Part shown: positions 5,516 to 7,229 of the stretch, in pieces
Position numbering within the stretch: the first letter of the stretch is position 1
Layout: each line of letters begins with the position of its first letter
NCBI GenBank assembly: GCA_903870185.1
Contig: CAIQCE010000212.1
Location: 1 to 7,229 of the forward strand
Length of the DNA: 7,229 nucleotides
Direction of reading: 5' to 3'
From: an uncultured Gammaproteobacteria bacterium
Lineage (GTDB): Bacteria; Pseudomonadota; Gammaproteobacteria; Coxiellales; Coxiellaceae
Position numbers and translations under genes: made by a program
The notes under the pieces: model-generated
What the model saw: the letters and a program-made list of their open reading frames with translations, nothing else
Databases searched by the model: none
Told to the model about the DNA's origin: nothing

Positions 5516-7229
5516 TCAGTATTGCACAGCCTCTATCTGCTCGACCATCAATTGTAATTTCCGTCGGCCTTGATACTCGTTGATATCTAATTTATAGACG
5601 ATGTGAACGTGGTCTGTGCGATGATTGGGCCAGATATCTGTATTGATATTAAAGGCTATGGCATCGAAACAATGATTTCCATCTAGCGACTGGAGTGATA
5701 GCTTGAGATGCTTTAATCCTACAATTCGTTGATCAATTAATTGAAATTTCCCATCAAATAAGGGCTCTTGAAAACCCTGCCCCCAGGGTCCGGAGTTTTG
5801 CAATAATTCAGCGAAATTCAAATTGAATTCATTGTGAGTCAACTCTCCATCAGAATAAATTCGGGCCTCTAATTGATCAGCATTAATAATATTTTCAATC
5901 GCATCAGAAAATGCCTGACTAAAAGCATTAAAATCCTTTAGATCAATGCTCAAACCCGCTGCCATCGCATGCCCACCAAATTTAGACAAAAGCTCAGGAT
6001 TTTGAGTGGCCACACTTTCCAAAATATCTCGAATATGTACACCTTCAATAGAGCGAGCAGAACCTTTTAAAATTCCTTGCTCAGTTTTAGCAAAAGCGAT
6101 CACAGGTCGATAAACCTTATCTTTAACACGGGAAGCCACTAAGCCGACAACACCTTGATGCCATTTTTCATCATACAGGCAAAGCCCCATCGGTAAATTT
6201 TGGGATAATTTTAAACGATCTACGATGGTAAAGGCTTTTAACTGCATTTCGGATTCTATCTCACGACGCTCTATATTGAGATGCTCCAATTCTTGTGCCA
6301 TTGCAAATGCCGCGGATAAATCCTCCGTTAACAAACAATTAATTCCTAAAGACATATCATCTAATCGACCTGCTGCATTTAAACGTGGCCCCACTGCAAA
6401 ACCTAAATCAGATGCCTGTAATCGTGAAGCATCTCGTTTTGATAGGCTGAGTAAAGCTTGAATCCCTGGACGAGCTCGACCTGCTCGAATACGTTTTAAT
6501 CCTTGATGAACAAGAATCCGATTATTTTTATCGAGTGGGACTACATCTGCAACTGTCCCTAATGCCACTAAATCTAAGAATTGAGCCATATTGGGAACTT
6601 CAAGCGCTATTTTTGAAAACCATCCTAAAGAAACCAAATAGGCCCTAAGTGCTAAACTTAAATAAAAAATGACACCCACTCCAGCCATGCATTTGCTAGG
6701 AAATAGATCTCCTGTTTGATTAGGATTAATAATAATGCATTCTTTAGGTAGTTCCGACCCAGGCAAATGATGATCTGTTACTAAAACATCAATTCCCAAT
6801 TCTCGTGCTCGCTTCACCCCAGCCACACTAGAAATTCCATTATCAACCGTAATAATTAAATCGGGATTTTTGGATTGAGCTAACTCGACTATTTCTGGGG
6901 TCAAGCCATAACCATACTCAAAACGATTAGGTACCAAATAATCAACCTGTTTAGCGCCAAAAGCTCTTAGCACAGAAACAGCAACAGCCGTACTTGTGGC
7001 ACCATCCGCATCAAAATCACCAATAATTAAAATTCGCTGATTTTTCTCTAAAGCATATGCTAATCGCTTAACTGCCTCATCAATATTAAGCAAGGATTCA
7101 AATGGTAGTAATGCAGGTAAATCCGTTTGTAATTCATCTTGATGACGAATCGATCGAGAAAAATAAATTTTTTTTAATACAGGATGAAGATTGCAATCAA
7201 ATTGCCTAAGTTCATCATCGCTATATTTC
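5516..7229 (-). CDS. recJ: RecJ, single-stranded-DNA-specific 5'-3' exonuclease (5' end beyond the window)
   Basis: RecJ degrades single-stranded DNA 5' to 3' in RecF-pathway recombination, mismatch repair and replication-fork processing. It is a cytoplasmic, Mn/Mg-dependent DHH-family enzyme. The open frame runs off the right edge without a stop. Codons from 7228 down to 7094 encode a recognisable RecJ N-terminus (LHPVLKKIYFSRSI, DELQTDLPALLPF), so the TTG at 7093 is not the start. About 570 residues are visible against 577 in E. coli, so roughly ten residues and the start codon are missing. Motifs read from the window: GDFDADGATSTA (DFDADG at about 7001-7018), ITVDNG, VTDHHLPG (DHH at about 6767-6775), LVALGTVADVVPL, GPRLNAAGRLDDM (DHH domain), then KFGGHAMAAGL of the DHHA1 domain, followed by a C-terminal OB-like part. 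All catalytic aspartates and histidines I can check are present. It converges with the HTH-cupin gene. Confidence 0.97.
   Translation of the reverse strand, partial: KYSDDELRQFDCNLHPVLKKIYFSRSIRHQDELQTDLPALLPFESLLNIDEAVKRLAYALEKNQRILIIGDFDADGATSTAVAVSVLRAFGAKQVDYLVPNRFEYGYGLTPEIVELAQSKNPDLIITVDNGISSVAGVKRARELGIDVLVTDHHLPGSELPKECIIINPNQTGDLFPSKCMAGVGVIFYLSLALRAYLVSLGWFSKIALEVPNMAQFLDLVALGTVADVVPLDKNNRILVHQGLKRIRAGRARPGIQALLSLSKRDASRLQASDLGFAVGPRLNAAGRLDDMSLGINCLLTEDLSAAFAMAQELEHLNIERREIESEMQLKAFTIVDRLKLSQNLPMGLCLYDEKWHQGVVGLVASRVKDKVYRPVIAFAKTEQGILKGSARSIEGVHIRDILESVATQNPELLSKFGGHAMAAGLSIDLKDFNAFSQAFSDAIENIINADQLEARIYSDGELTHNEFNLNFAELLQNSGPWGQGFQEPLFDGKFQLIDQRIVGLKHLKLSLQSLDGNHCFDAIAFNINTDIWPNHRTDHVHIVYKLDINEYQGRRKLQLMVEQIEAVQY

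Noticed and set aside
6225..6461. Plus-strand open frame of 78 codons
   Set aside because: Antisense to the conserved DHH-domain region of recJ; no homology or ribosome binding site seen.

Overview
The window is AT-rich DNA from a bacterium, most likely a gammaproteobacterium. The YbeY, RecJ and SutR/YdcN-like proteins all carry motifs in the form familiar from enterobacterial and Legionella/Coxiella-type genomes. I cannot name the genus. An intracellular or aquatic Legionellales-like host is a guess based on AT content and a large accessory protein, not a demonstrated fact.

Layout from left to right: (1) ybeY on the + strand, the 16S rRNA maturation endoribonuclease, essentially at the window edge. 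(2) A convergent 1061-residue minus-strand protein whose first quarter holds blocks of Gly-Gly-X and Gly-X-Y repeats. These are followed by beta-rich segments, a probable Rossmann-like alpha/beta segment and a long helical C-terminal part. I do not recognise a function for it. (3) A minus-strand tetratricopeptide-repeat (TPR) protein 146 nt upstream of the large gene and in the same direction. (4) A divergent intergenic region of about 200 nt packed with dyad symmetries. (5) On the + strand, a helix-turn-helix plus cupin regulator closely resembling SutR/YdcN. (6) Convergent with it, recJ on the minus strand, whose start lies just beyond the right edge.

The two housekeeping genes (ybeY, recJ) flank a three-gene accessory segment. 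The large glycine-rich protein and the TPR protein look like a co-oriented pair, possibly co-transcribed, although an AT-rich hairpin lies between them. The regulator is divergent from that pair. Two copies of a TGCG-N6-CGCA dyad just upstream of its start are good candidates for its own operator, and the regulator could also influence the TPR/large-protein unit. That regulatory link is inference. The most novel item is the large protein with its TPR neighbour.

There is no stretch above 300 nt without a gene. I see no tRNA, rRNA, CRISPR array, insertion sequence or attachment site.
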